Shown piece after piece: positions 23,939 through 36,140 of a DNA stretch of 64,000 nucleotides (position 1 is its first letter; each line of letters opens with the position of its first letter). The DNA comes from Cryptomeria japonica (taxonomy: Eukaryota > Streptophyta > Pinopsida > Cupressales > Cupressaceae), in NCBI RefSeq assembly GCF_030272615.1, contig NC_081412.1, forward strand, positions 100,753,796 to 100,817,795, read 5' to 3'. The notes beneath the pieces are model-generated. The model saw only the letters and a program-made list of their open reading frames with translations, searched no databases and was not told the DNA's origin. The translations under genes were made by a program, and so were the position numbers.

Positions 23939-26900
23939 TCAACTGACCTCATGTAGGGGCACAACCCCTAGCTGACTTCTAAGATACTCAAAAGTAGTCT
24001 TAGGTAGGGATTTAGTAAAGATATCTGCTAGTTGTTCCTTAGTATATACATGCTCCAGTAACACATCTTTACTCTATACTTTCTCTCTCAAGAAATGATA
24101 TTTCAGCTCAATATGCTTGGTCCTAGCATGCAACATCGGGCTCTTTGAAATATTTATTGTACTGGTATTATCACATAAAATCCTTACCAGTTCTATGATC
24201 TTCAACTTGAATCCTTCCAGAATGTGTTTAATCCAGATTGCTTGTGTATAACTCATATAAGTTGGAACATATTCAAATTCAATAGTGGACTGTGATATAT
24301 AGCTCTGCTTCTTGCTGCTCCAAGATACAAGCCTTCCTCCAAGAAAGAATTTACCTCCAGTTGCACTCTTCTTGTCATCAACATTTCTTGCCCAGTCTAC
24401 ATCTATATAGACTTTCAAATCAAATTTACCTGCATATGGATACCATAATCCATAATCAATAGTACCTTTCAAATATTTGAATATCCTTTTAGTTTCAATC
24501 ATGTGTGTCTCCTCTAGGTTATTCTGAAATTTGGTAACTGTTCCAACTGCATGAGCAATATCCTAGTCTACTGTGAACAATATAATGTAGTTTCCGTATC
24601 ATAGACCTATACTCCTTTTCATCAATGGATGCAAAATCATCTTTCTTAGATAGTTTACAACATGTAACCATTGGTATCCCAACTGCTTTACAATCTCCCA
24701 TTTCAATTGTCTTCAATACCTCTTTCACATATTTGGACTGTGTGATAAAGATACCATTCTTCATCTATTGATTTTGCAAATCTATGAAGAGTTTTATCTC
24801 TCCTACCAGAGACATATCAAATTCACTTTTCATCTTATTTGCAAAGTCATCACTCATGTCATCATTGCCTCCAAAAATAATATCATCCACAAATACTTCA
24901 CTAACCAGTATCTTATCTCCTTCAGTCTTGAGATATATATTGGTGTCTTCACTGGTTCTCTGAAAAACCTATTTTTATCAGGTGGGACTGTAGTCTTTCA
25001 TACCATGCTCTTGGTGCTTGCTTCAAATCATATAGTGCCTTGTGTAGTTTACACACCATATCCTTTGCATCAGCCAGAGCATAACCATATGGTTGTTCAA
25101 TGTATACTTCCTCTTCCAGTATTCCATTTAGAAATACTGACTTTACATCCATCTGATATAATTTGAATCTCCTATATGTTGTAAATTCAAGTAGAGTCCT
25201 AACACCTTCCAATCTAGCAACTGGTTCAAATGTCTCACCATAGTCTTCTCCTTTTTCCTATGCATACCAATCTGGCTTTGTTTATGACTACTAATCCATC
25301 TGCATCCATTTTATTTCCGAATACGCATTTAGTACCTATTACATTTTTGTTCACCGGTCTAGGTACCATGGTCCATGTATTGTTCTTCTCAATCTGGCCA
25401 GGATCCTCTTCCATAGCTTTGATCCAGTGATCATCTCCAAAGGCTTCCTTTGTTGTTCTAGGCTCAATACTGGAGATCATACAAGAACTATCTCTAATTA
25501 TTCTTCTGGTTAGTATTCCTACATCTTTATCTCCAATAATTTGATCAAGATTATGATTGAGTCTTACATACCTTGGAATGACATGATCATTATCTCTACG
25601 TTCTTCTTCCTCGCCGTCTTTAGCTTCTACAAAATCTACCTATTCTGGTTGAACTAGTACTAGAGAATTAATTTCACCAACTTTTGGCTTCACTGGTTCT
25701 GGCTCCAAAATCAAAATGTAAGGTTCATCTTCCTTCTTCTCCTCACTAGTTTCTCCTGCAAGTTCAAGACACTCATCCACTCGGACATCAGTACTTTCAA
25801 TGATCTTTTGTGTCTGGTGGTTGTAACATTTGTAGGCTTTGCTCTTGGTGGAGTAACCAAGAAATATGCCTTCATCACTCTTAGCATCAAACTTACCAAC
25901 ATAGTCACCTTTATTGATAAAACATTTACTACCAAAAATATTAAAATAACTGACATTAGGTGACGTACCATATTCATAGGGAGTTTTATCCTTACCTCTT
26001 TTAACCAATATTTGGTTCTTAATGTAGACAGCTATGCTGACAACTTCTCTCCAAAATTGTTTTGCTACACCTCCTTGTATTAGCATAGTTCTAGAAGTTT
26101 CAACAACTGACTGGTTGTTCCTCTCTACAATACCATTCTTTTGTGGTGTCCTAGGTGCAGAAAGTTGCCTCTTAATTCCATTATCTTCATAATATCTAGT
26201 GAATTTCTCTGATGTAAATTCACCACCTTGACTAGTTCTTAAGCAGATTAACTTCTTATCACTTTCCTTTTTAGCTAAGGCCTTGAATGCCTTAAACTTA
26301 CTAAAGGCTTCTATTTTATCCTTCAAGAATGTGACCCACATCATTCTTGAGCAATCATCAGTGAAGATTGTAAAATACCGATCACCTTGAATACTTATAG
26401 TCCTTATTGGTCCACAAAGGTCTGTATGAACCAAATCTAGAAAATGTTCAGTTGAGAAAGATTTTCTCTTAAAAGTTGAGGATGTCATCTTCCCTAACTG
26501 ACATTCCTTACATAGAGAATTCACCGGTTTGTCCAACTGGGGAAAACCTCTTACTGACTTTAATAATTTTATCAAAATTTACATGAAAAAATCTCGGATG
26601 CCAAAGCCAACTATCATCTACTTAAGAAATTAAATAGTTGTTGACTTTAGGATTTAGGTGAAACGGGTTACCTTTTGTTTTCTTGCCGGTTGCAATCAGT
26701 TCACATTTTCTCCCATAGATTTTTCACATTCCATTCTTGAATTCCAATGGATAACCTCTATCGTTGGTTTGTGAAACACTCAAAATATTGTGCTTCAATC
26801 CTTCAACCCAGTAGACATCATTTTCACTGCTCTTTCTATTAAGAGAAATGGTTCCCTTTCCTTTTACCATGTAGGGTGAGTCATTTCCAATCTCACAACT

Positions 26901-27139
26901 CCTCCATCAAATTCCTTCAAAGTAAGAAATTTACTCCGATCACCAGTCATGTGGTGTGAACAACCACTATCTATGATCCAATCATCAGAACTATCCATAC
27001 GATAAATTAATGCCTACTGATCTGTTGTCTCCTCTTTAATGGAAATGAATACAATGTCTTGATTTGGATCTCCCTCAGATTCCTCATCACTAATTCCACC
27101 ATCAACTGGAATGAGGCAATATCTTTTCCCTTTTCCTTT
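23939..27139 (-). pseudogene. copia-E pol (PR-IN-RT-RH), broken
   Basis: Minus-strand order: protease (WIIDSGCSHHMTGD near 26970), gag-pre-integrase (CKECQLGKM), a 311-codon integrase frame (25640-26575), reverse transcriptase (25235-25480 and 24949-25212; FVDDIIFGG near 24880), and RNase H (24074-24502), ending LGVVPLHEVS. The second integrase catalytic Asp is Ser (LRTSQGGEF), and the RNase H Glu-containing motif reads TIEFEY rather than AEAEY. Several stops and frame changes separate the pieces. Confidence 0.88.
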
Positions 27140-28021
27140 GTAGTTCTTATACTTTTTCTATTTATGCTTATTGTCTCCATTAGGACAGTTAGTTGCAATA
27201 TGTCCATTCTGGTTACATGCAAAACATTTCAAAGGTAATTTACCTTTGTACTGACGAGTACCTCTGGGTAACCGCTTGGCCAACAATGCTTCAAGATCAA
27301 TCAAAATGTCTTCATCATCAACTTCTCTATTGGATCTAGACTCATAACTATGAGTGGCTTCCCTTCTTTTCCTCATCGATGGATTAGAAAATGAATCTCT
27401 AAATGCAGACATAGATTTCTTAGCACTACCATCATAACCATTTAATTCAAATGCAATTAGTTTACCAATTATGAAGTCAAGAGTTACCTTTTTTTTATCA
27501 ATAGACTTTAGTTCTTAAATGGCTACAACTCGGATAGAGTAGACTGATAGAAGGGTTCTCAACACCTCGCTAATCACTATGGTATCCTCCACTTTACCAC
27601 CAACACTTTTGATCTCACTAACTATCTCCTTGAAGCTCTGACCATACTGTTGAATATTCTCACCTTTAGCCATCCGCATGTCATCAAATTTACCTCTCAA
27701 ACTCTCTTCTTTGGCAATCTTCACATGCTCATCACTGCTATAGATATCCTAAAGTTTCTTCCACACATCATAAGTAGTCTCCAAACCATGGACATCAACA
27801 TACTCTGAATTAAACAAGGAACTAATAATGGCCTACAAAGCTTGATTATTCTCTTGTTGCTCCATTATTTGATCATCAGATAGAATCCCACTAGGCAAGG
27901 TATATCTGGTAATAATATGTTCCCAATATTGACTTCCCAATATTTTGATATAGATCTTCATCCTATCACTCCATATTCTATAGTTTTCCCTATTGAACTT
28001 TAGACCTTCTTTCTTCATCAT
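27140..28021 (-). pseudogene. copia-E gag (broken)
   Basis: Opens MMKKEGLKFNRENYRIW and continues through AKEESLRGKFDDMRM to an intact CCHC knuckle (CFACNQNGHIATNC). Internal stops follow QAL, KKL and VVAI. Two fit CAG to TAG and one CAA to TAA. It is closely related to copia-1 gag across its length. Confidence 0.88.
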
Positions 28022-28077
28022 GTTCTACTAGATCTTTACGACAAGTTGTTAGGCTTAGACACTAGAGAGCTTGAAAT

Positions 28078-28089
28078 GTTTTGATACCA
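28078..28089 (-). other. Primer binding site, tRNA-Met type (copia-E)
   Basis: The minus strand reads TGGTATCAAAAC, two bases from the LTR edge; two changes from TGGTATCAGAGC. Confidence 0.75.
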
Positions 28090-28091
28090 AT

Positions 28092-29482
28092 TGATGATAT
28101 GATGAATCAATAAGGATCTAGAAAAATAATGAGAGGAGGGGGGTGAATCAGTAGATAGAAAATTGACTAAAGTTTCACCAAACTCAAAACATAACTCACA
28201 AATCAATCATTGAACTAACAAGCTCAAACATTGAACTACAAACTACAACTACATTGTCAAGTTTACCGGTTGACTAGCATAACAAAATAACAGTATAACA
28301 AATATGAAACTATCAAACCATTTAACCAAAACATCAAAACACTTTACTAACATTAGTAAAAGCAATTTTCAGATCACATCCAGCTATCTTAACAAATCTA
28401 AGTGGATTTATCAGTTAAGCAAATTAACCACATCAAAACATAACCACAAAAACCATTCACCACTTGACACAATGATTTTTGATGTGGAAACCCAAATGGG
28501 AAAAACCACAGTTGGGATGAATACCCACAAGTATTCTGAACTCTTTTAAAGTTCACCCTGTTAGGAGCCAAGCATTGTTAGAAGCTTTACAAAAATGTCC
28601 TATTAGGAATAAATCTGGTTAAGGACCACCCAGATAAGGGATTGACTATAATACCCTATTAAAGGAAATACCCTGTTAGGAGTAACCTCAATAGAGGATT
28701 TAAAATCCAAGCTAGTGGATCACCTGGTTAGAGGATTTAGAAAACACTAAGCCTGTTAAAGCTTACTGGGTTAAGGGATTTAACTGTTGTAATAGTTAGA
28801 GAACAATAGGGTTTTGCTGGTCTAGTAAATAGCACTACTCTACTTGATCAGATCCTTTTCAAGCTCTTATTTGCCTTCAAACATTCTACAGATACTCCTT
28901 CTAGTTTGGCAATCAATCATACTAACACTTAAATAAAATTGCTAACAGTAGTACAAAACAACTCATCAACCTTATAAGAAAAACAATAGGTTAGAAACAC
29001 ATCACAAACCTAAGATCTCATAGAGATTGCAAACAAATCGGTTCAAACATGACTATTAGATCACATAGCCATCATCAACATGTTGTTCAAGGTAACCTCG
29101 ATCGCTCCTTGATCACTACTCATCGAATCGTGTAACTCGTCACACGGTTTCCACTTTATGTAATGTACTCGCTCATTCCTAAGATAAAACCATTATCTCT
29201 AAGCACCAAAAACCACTTGAAACTCATCATGTGCATCATGCATACGTGGCATAATCATCTCCGATTATCATAGATCAATACAACCAATTCACCAAGCTCC
29301 GTCGATTAGGGTTTTGCATATCAACAAGTAGGGTTACCGGTTGATCTCACTGCTTCAATAGTAATACCGGTTTCCTTCACTTACTCAACTACTGGTTGTA
29401 AAACATCATCACTACCGATTACAATTGACATCAATGAAAATACTTAAACTTCATTAATGCAATCTTCATACAAATTAAAACA
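28092..29482 (-). repeat. copia-E 5' LTR
   Basis: Pairs with 22286-23589. The start has decayed to TGTTTTAATTTG where the 3' copy has TGTTGGCATTTG. Confidence 0.85.
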
Positions 29483-31396
29483 AAGTCTTCAATGCAAGTT
29501 TTGTATCTTGCCCTAAGGTAGTGCATATTAGTCTACAAGTCCTTTGTATCTTTCCCTATGATAGTGCATCTCATCCTATGAATCCTTCAAGGAGTAGTGT
29601 GCTTCCTTGGTAGTGAGCCTAAAAAAAATTATAATCATTTCATATATTTTGAGTTGACTCCCACCATGGTTTTTTCTTGTTTTGGTTTTCCACTTGAATC
29701 TAGTGTTCTCTAGTGCATGGTGATTCATTGTGTGGAGGGGAAAAAGTGAGACGAGGTGGCTAGGACCTAATCCCACTTTTGCCAACACATTAGGAATATA
29801 AAAGAGCCTAGGGAGATAATGCACTTTGGCTACTTCTTATGAGAAAGAGAGAGCCAAGGATTATCTCTTAGGGGTTATATTCCTCTTATTGTAAATGAAG
29901 ATAATGTGAAAGATTGATCAATTAGACTAGGAGATGAACAATGAAGTATATATGAATTAAAATTATAGAAACTTGTAGATCTAAAAATGAGATACTGAAA
30001 GAAGAGAAGGGGGAGGAATTTGGTTGTATACCTGATGCTGAAAACTAAGCCAAACTAACTAGGACTAGGGTGCCATGCCTCTGTCCCTAATGATTTGACA
30101 AAGAGCTGCAATTGAAAGGATGCAGACCTGAGATCCATAGCCTTCACCCTGTTAAAATTCACTAAAATTGAGGGGGACCAGGGTGCCATGCCCCTGTCTG
30201 AGGTAGGATCAAGGATCCACTCCCCTTTCCTTGATGGATTTGGGGCAGCCTAAGGCCTTGGGACTGTCTTTGTGTCTTTTGTTGATCCAGGAAGCCTTCT
30301 GGGTACCTATTTCTGCACTTGCAACTAAAAACAAAGGGGGTTTGGGTAGATATAGGGCTTTTCCTTGGTCAAAACCCTATGTTGGTGATTTCCACCTCTA
30401 CAAACAGTTGGTTTATATAGTAAAATAGTGTGTGTAGGAATCTTGTGTGTGTGAAAGATCCTAGGATGAATGCAAACAATCTAGAGAAACACTAAAGAGT
30501 AAACCCTAAATGATTGTAATTGATATAGTAAATGATCTAAATCAATTATGAAAATTGATCTAAAGCATGAATGTAAATATGAAAATTGATGTAATGAATC
30601 TCATGCAAAGACATGAAAAGAACATGAGACCATACCCGACCCCTAAGGGAGGGGTACAAGGAAATCGTCAGTCGGTGATCTCCTATTATTCTTTAATATC
30701 TTCAAGTCTCCTAATTGATGATGAATTCTTGAAAAATAATTGATGAATGCTTGATGAATGTTGTTGAATGTTATTGAAGAATCCACATAGGCTTCTCTTT
30801 CACTACATAGAAGGCTCCTTGTGCTTGCTTCACCAAAACTTCCTTGTTCTTGGATCTTAGTTAGATTCCATCAAGTGCCTTCAAATGAAGAAAGAGAGCT
30901 TGTATGTATGAAACTCTAGATATTGATTTCATCTTTAGGCCGACCTAGGATTTGAATTTACTGCCAATTTCTTGGGGTTAAGTATTATAATATCATAGTA
31001 TTATGCTCCCAAATTTTTGGGAAAAATGTCGAGGACCGTGTTGCACTTGCACACAGTCCAACCAAATTTTCACCAAATTTTTGGGGTCATTAGATATGAT
31101 GATATTAGAGTGAATTGCAAAGTTACAACTGATTTAGAGATGTTTTGATATGCAAAATTGGGCCTTAAAGGTCAAGTAAGACATAATTGGGGTTTATGAA
31201 TAAAATAAAAAAGGGGCACACTTAGGGTAAAGGCCCAATTTTATGATGTGGGGAGTGATGAAATATGTCTTTAAATTTAATTAATTAAATGCTTAAAGGG
31301 AAATTACAATGCAAGATGCAAACACACTAAGGTGGATGCTAAACTAAGCATAGAATTGTACCACCCTAGCAAGGGTGTATAATTTATGATGCTACA
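29483..31396 (-). repeat. Probable 3' LTR of element G (minus), no gene
   Basis: The high end, read on the minus strand, starts TGTAGCATCATAAATTATAC directly after a purine tract, as a gypsy LTR should. The low end is undefined because copia-E is inserted there. The phrase GGGTGCCATGCC followed by CTGTC occurs twice (near 30069 and 30188). No partner LTR lies in the window. Confidence 0.4.
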
Positions 31397-31410
31397 TTTA
31401 GCCCCCAGTT
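31397..31410 (-). other. Polypurine tract (element G)
   Basis: The minus strand reads AACTGGGGGCTAAA before TGTAGCATC. Confidence 0.5.
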
Positions 31411-32434
31411 TAGCGGTCATATGAAACTATGTGCATATACAAGATAAAGTAAAATAAAGTAGACATTCATGAAAAATGATATATCCATAAGTTGTCGGAC
31501 GAAGCCCCCAGTGGTATTTATAGTACACACTTAGGAACCACACCCTACAAAACCACACGTTAGATAAAATCACAAAATCACCTAAGTGATTACTAAAGAA
31601 GGTGATAAAAATTCGAGGGTAGCTATATGCCTCCCTATTTCAACTTACTAATTTTAGTGAGTTGAAACAAGATATCATGTTTACCACATTGAATTTGTGA
31701 AAGAAGATTAATGACAAATTCTCACAATTATATTTGATACAAGATTAAAAAATAATGGAGAATCATTTGGTAAGAAAGAGGACTAAACCTCAATTCCAAC
31801 ACAAAAAAGAGTGTGAGAATTTGAGAACTCTCTAACACAAGATGAAAGATTTAAATGAAAACAAATGCAAGAGATATAATAAAAAACACAACTCCATAAA
31901 GTAAATTCTAAAATAATGGAGGATTGAAATGACATCAAAGAGATTATTTATAGCACCACTCTTCTAAATAAGGTAAGATATCCTCATCAGGGACATGCAT
32001 GTTCACAAAATATAAGGGTTTATTATAAAACATACTACTCAATGAAGAAAAGAATTTGATGAATGATCAAAGACTTCAAACACCAAGGAGGAGGTCCCAA
32101 TTAAGGACATGTACTTAAGATCCTCATTAGGGATGCTTGTTCCAATATGAGATAAGGAATTCAAATATGAATACACCTCTACAATCAATAAGAAATCCTT
32201 ATAGAAGACACTACTTCACAAAGGGGAAATTTTAATCTTAAGAAGGAAAGATGTTTGAAATCACTGTTGCCCCCAATATATAGTGAGAAGAGATGAGATA
32301 GAAATAGGCTACCATGCTGATTCCAAAGGTATGATTGCACATGAAATTGTACCATCATGAATGACAATGTGCCTCCAATAAGTGAGATACCAATGTCACA
32401 TAATGATGAGCAACATAATAGCCATTAATTTTAT
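31411..32434 (-). other. Non-coding stretch of element G
   Basis: No protein-like frame on either strand. It lies between the last coding trace and the purine tract, where RT and integrase would be expected in an autonomous gypsy element. Confidence 0.4.
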
Positions 32435-33412
32435 TTAAAGACATGATAGATTGAATGAGGTATTTGAATATGACATGTTAAATGCTCTACTATAAGTGAT
32501 TAAAAACATGTATAAGATGATGGATGTTAAAAATTCTTTAGAAAGAGAGAAGTTTATAGGAGAAGAATAGGCCACTAAGTCATACTTTTCTTGCACACAA
32601 GAAATCTTAGGACATGGATAAGTGTAATTAATTAGAGCCTTACTCCTAGAAGAAGGGATTTTACAATGAGTATCAAATAAAGTCTCATAAGTGGGATTAG
32701 AAATGTCTTGAGGAGATTCATAAAGAGATTTGTTCATCACCAAGATTTATTTATAAGGGGTATGAGTGTTGAAAGAAGTAGAAGATGATTTAGTTGAGGT
32801 GAGGTCATCATCACTACTAAATATAGAATTCACATTGAGAGATGGTATTTTAGATTCTTTGGTAGGATTAGAAGGATCATATCCATGTCCAAATGAAGCT
32901 TCATGTGTGTTATGTTCTAAAGGAACTTTAATTCCTTGTTCATTTGTGCCACAACCATTGCCATCATATCCACTCTTAACTAAAATGTGAAAACCAAGAC
33001 CATAATGGGATGCCAAATTAGAAAGAGATGGTTGTGCCTCATAGGTCTGAGTGCTATATGAATTAGAGGAAGGATTTGAAAAATTATTTTAATTAGAAGC
33101 ATCCACAAAATGGTTACTTAGTTGTATAGACAAAGTGGGTTTCTCTTTAGGTTCCTTCTTAGTCTTAGATTCTTTCCAAGATACTCTATACTCTCCTACA
33201 AAAGTAGGGTTAAAGTCTAGAGATCCCCAATCATCATCTAAGAGCACTCCTTCGACAGAAAATAAATCTTTGGGAGGAGATTCTGATTGAGTAGAAGACT
33301 CAAGAGTAATAGGAGGAACAAGAACATCAAAGGAAATAGATGTATTTGAATAAGTAGGAGGATTGGAATAAGAATGGGAACTAGTTGAACAAGAGGATCT
33401 AGATTTTAATGG
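32435..33412 (-). pseudogene. Element G: G-patch-bearing C-terminal region
   Basis: Downstream of the protease, after an acidic, Ser-rich linker, the minus strand encodes YGLGFHILVKSGYDGNGCG then TNEQGIKVPLE (about 32910-33010). It fits the G-patch pattern of spaced glycines (GhGFxhLxxxGYxxGxGhGxxxQGIxxP). G-patches bind RNA or activate helicases. A second glycine phrase (FGHGYDPSNPTKES) follows. Stops occur near 33090 and at 32744-32746, then a further frame (MNKSLYESPQDISNPTYETL) runs to 32435. Confidence 0.6.
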
Positions 33413-33415
33413 TTC

Positions 33416-34425
33416 TTAAGGATTATCAGCTAACAAGGTGTATGCCTTATTGTTATAGATGAACTTGACTTGCCTATGCAAAGTTGAGGGGACATCTTGC
33501 ATGTTATGAATCCAAGGTATCCCTAATAAAAGGTTATTTTTCAAACTACCAGGCATGACATGAATAGGTGTAGGTAAAATAACAAGACCTACCTTAACAG
33601 GCAATGTTATGACACCTACACATTGTTTAGCAACATTATCAAAGCCTCAAATAGAAATAGAAGTAGGTTCGATGAGAGAATGATCCACATTAATCTTATC
33701 CAATAAGTCGACACCGCAAACATTAAGGCCAGATCCATTGTCTAAAAGGGTTCATCTTATAGCAGTATCGTTAATAATAACCACAATCATAAGATGGTCA
33801 TATTAATGTTGGATTTCATGAGAAGGTAACTCATCTTGTGTGAATACAATTTGAGCTTTAGGTTTGTTTGTAGGATCAATCAAAGAAGCCATGCTATGAG
33901 GTGTCACTGCAGGTGGGACATCTAATTTTTTCAAGGCATCTTGTAACATCCCATGATAAGTAGGTGAAGTTTGAACCAAATCCCAAATAGAAATCTTGGC
34001 AAGAGTAACTTTAAGTTGTGTGATATACAAGGTACTTGTGGAAGAGTAGGTTGAGAGGGAGGAAGTGAAGTTGGGGTAACTAGAAGATGATTAGGTTTCC
34101 TATTGTTCCTTTTGTTGTAGGTATGAGAAACCATATGATAACTTTGTTTAGTTCTTGTCTTAGCATACTCATAAGGGCTCTTAGTAGGATAACCTCTTTG
34201 CATAGTAATAACATGTTTCATAGGAATGCAAAAAGAATCATTAGCATAGCCACCATGAACCACTAAGATAGGCTTACGTTGAGAACTTTGGGAAGGAAAA
34301 AAACCTTGAACTATGAAGAGAGGTTTATTAGGTGTTTCATTTACATGTATCAAATTGTTTGAAGATGGTTTAGGAATATCAAAGGTGTCCATATGAATTT
34401 TAGAAGAAGAATGGATAAGATTGTT
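33416..34425 (-). pseudogene. Element G: gag C-terminal region and aspartic protease
   Basis: The minus-strand pieces (33931-34392, 33803-34030, 33416-33604) overlap in shifted frames. They read through QRGYPTKSPYEYAKTRTKQ, YITQLKVTLAKISIWDLV and LPSHEIQH to a retropepsin-like motif LLDNGSGLNVCG (catalytic Asp at 33740-33742; DNGS rather than D-S/T-G) and the flap-side phrase LLLGIPWIHNM. Such pairing of AKISIWDL with DNGS is typical of Tat/Ogre-type gypsy elements. Several stops, including three TAG or TAA between 33605 and 33800, make it inactive. Confidence 0.65.
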
Positions 34426-34437
34426 GGAGGAATTGTT
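34426..34437. repeat. 12-bp target duplication, left (LINE-like insertion)
   Basis: GGAGGAATTGTT, repeated exactly at 35456-35467. Variable-length duplications above 6 bp are typical of target-primed (non-LTR) insertion. Confidence 0.65.
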
Positions 34438-35455
34438 TTTGATTAAGGAAAATCAGGTTTTAAGGGACCCGAAACCCTCTTACATTACAAATGATGAACA
34501 AGAAAGAAACAAGAGAAGATAAGACCAAGACAAAACAACTGCAAAAAACCAGCACAAAAACCAACAGCTAGGACAAAAGGACAACAAAGAGCCAACAAGA
34601 AACTGACGTCCAAAACCTAGCATTACAAGTCAAATGAAAACTTTTATAGACTCCTCAGCATTTTGAACCAACAACATCATGGCCTTAGTGACTTCTCTGA
34701 GATCATTGTTCTCCTATTTCAACTGAATGTCTTTCATTTTTGACATCATATCAGTGGTGGTCTGCCTGGTCCTTTGCCTGGAGATTTGATGAGTAGAGCT
34801 GGAGGTCGGTATATCTTCAATGATTACCAAATCCTTGTTCTGATTTTTCCTCTCTAAGTGATCCACCAAGGCATTCATGTTTTGAGAAGAAACTCTCAAG
34901 ACCTCAAGACTGTGGTTCATGAAGCTTTTCAATGCCTTCTCAGTTTGAGCAACTCGATTGATGATGTTATCATTATCCGCCTCAGTCTTTTCTTTTACAA
35001 TTATAATAACATCCTCCAAATGTTTCAAATCCCCTTTTATCAAGTCTTTTTCCGACTAGTCCTGCATCTCAGTTTCCTCCTCAGCTTCACTGGTTTCCAC
35101 CTCCTCACTCTTTTTCCCATAATTTGTTTCCTTAATCAAATTGTGTATCTTATTTTCCAGGTCCCTCTATTTTCTCTGAATGCTTGTTATGTTGTCAATA
35201 ACTCACTTCTGGAGATTGAAAGACTCCAATGTGCAATTTCGGGCAGTATTCAAAATAGTATTCTCTGAATCCGTACCCTACTCAGTGCTCATGGATTTAG
35301 GATTGTCTTCCTCCATTGAGTTTGGGGTGACATTCCTGCTATCTGAACGCATAGGGTTAGAATTAGGGTTTTTAGAATTGGCATCTTTTTCCCCTTCCTC
35401 CTCTTCTCCAGTATTCTCTTCCTTCTCACTCTCCATTTTAGGAGGTAGACTAGGA
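34438..35455 (-). mobile_element. LINE-like (non-LTR) insertion, 1.0 kb, minus
   Basis: The insert is flanked by a 12-bp duplication. On the minus strand it ends AACCTGATTTTCCTTAATC then AAAAA, after GGGTTTCGGGTCCC, a 3' end of a kind I associate with plant LINE elements. It has no LTR and no RT. Its only coding trace is a coiled-coil frame. Confidence 0.55.
34714..35436 (-). pseudogene. Coiled-coil ORF of the LINE-like insertion
   Basis: From ATG at 35434-35436 the minus strand reads MESEKEENTGEEEEGEKDAN and runs to a heptad-rich C-terminal half (MNHSLEVLRVSSQNMNALVD). Stops, mostly TAG, follow SMSTE, FNLQK, IQRK and EMQD. Acidic N-terminus plus coiled coil recalls LINE ORF1-type proteins, but no RRM or zinc knuckle is visible. 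A 5'-truncated LINE would normally keep ORF2 instead, so this may be a non-autonomous derivative. Confidence 0.45.
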
Positions 35456-35467
35456 GGAGGAATTGTT
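35456..35467. repeat. 12-bp target duplication, right (LINE-like insertion)
   Basis: GGAGGAATTGTT matching 34426-34437; in element G frame both copies encode Asn-Asn-Ser-Ser. Confidence 0.65.
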
Positions 35468-36140
35468 GATAGTCTCTTGCACTAAAATATTATCATGGAT
35501 AAAATCAATTTTAGGAGGTAGATTAGGAGTAGGGATTGATTTTTTTGAAGACTATTAGTAGGAAAGGTTATATCATCCTTTATCATCAAAGGATCTATGT
35601 GGGAATAGGCTCTCTAGGAGAAGGATCAACATTACTCTTTAAAGTTTCACCTTTGAGAGGGAGATCTTTGAAAGAGATGTTAACAATCTCTACTTGAACT
35701 AAGGTATGAGTAGAACCTAGTTGGGGAGAAGGAGATGCCTTACCTTTAGAGGAAAAATGATTGAGATTTATGGAAGGTGAGATGATATCAAGAGAGTTAC
35801 TATGATAAGGTAGAGAATAATCAACACCTTCTTCTAATAGTTGATCCCAAATAGTGAGCTCATTGAGAAAAGTATTAGAAATATCTTGCACAAAGATGCC
35901 CTTATTGTTATTACCAATTTTGGGAGAGAGGATAATATTGTTCATTAATTCTTCATCCTTAAGAGGGAGAGCATCACTACATGTATTTAAATCATCATCT
36001 TGCCTCAAAATATGTTCAATGTGACATTTAGGGGAGAGAGAATTAAGGAAAATGATTATAACTTTATCTTCTTTTTCTAAGGCATCTTTATGGGTACGAC
36101 AAGTTGTTTGCATAACTGATGAAGATAATGATGGGGAGTT
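35468..36140 (-). pseudogene. Element G: N-terminal gag-side region
   Basis: A minus frame with no recognised domain: acidic and Ser/Asn-rich, containing KGIFVQDISNTFLNELTIWD and SIPTPNLPPKIDFIHD. The long open frame that continues past 36140 is a chance fusion into the copia-D LTR and is not counted. Confidence 0.45.

Larger units (their letters stand above)
22286..29482 (-). mobile_element. Ty1/copia element copia-E (minus), 7.2 kb, degenerate
   Basis: The 3' LTR (22286-23589) and 5' LTR (28092-29482) flank a purine tract, pol, gag and a Met-type primer site, all on the minus strand. Flanks GAGTC (22281-22285) and AAGTC (29483-29487) match at four of five bases, a decayed target duplication. 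It shares gag and pol family features with copia-1 and copia-D but has its own LTR sequence. Confidence 0.9.
29483..36140 (-). mobile_element. Decayed Ty3/gypsy-like element G (gag-protease-G-patch; no RT seen)
   Basis: On the minus strand this runs from a broken gag region (36140 downward) through an aspartic protease and a G-patch to a purine tract and LTR-like sequence. The gag-protease phrases (AKISIWDLVQTSPTYHGML; LLDNGSGLNVCG; LLLGIPWIHNMQDVPSTLH) follow the pattern of plant Tat/Ogre-type gypsy elements. No RT, RNase H or integrase follows, so it is deleted or naturally lacks them. Copia-D is inserted at its high end and a LINE-like piece in its gag. Confidence 0.65.

Noticed and set aside
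28078-28089. tRNA genes at Met-type sequences
   Set aside because: Only 12-13 bases match, always next to an LTR; these are primer binding sites and no cloverleaf surrounds them.
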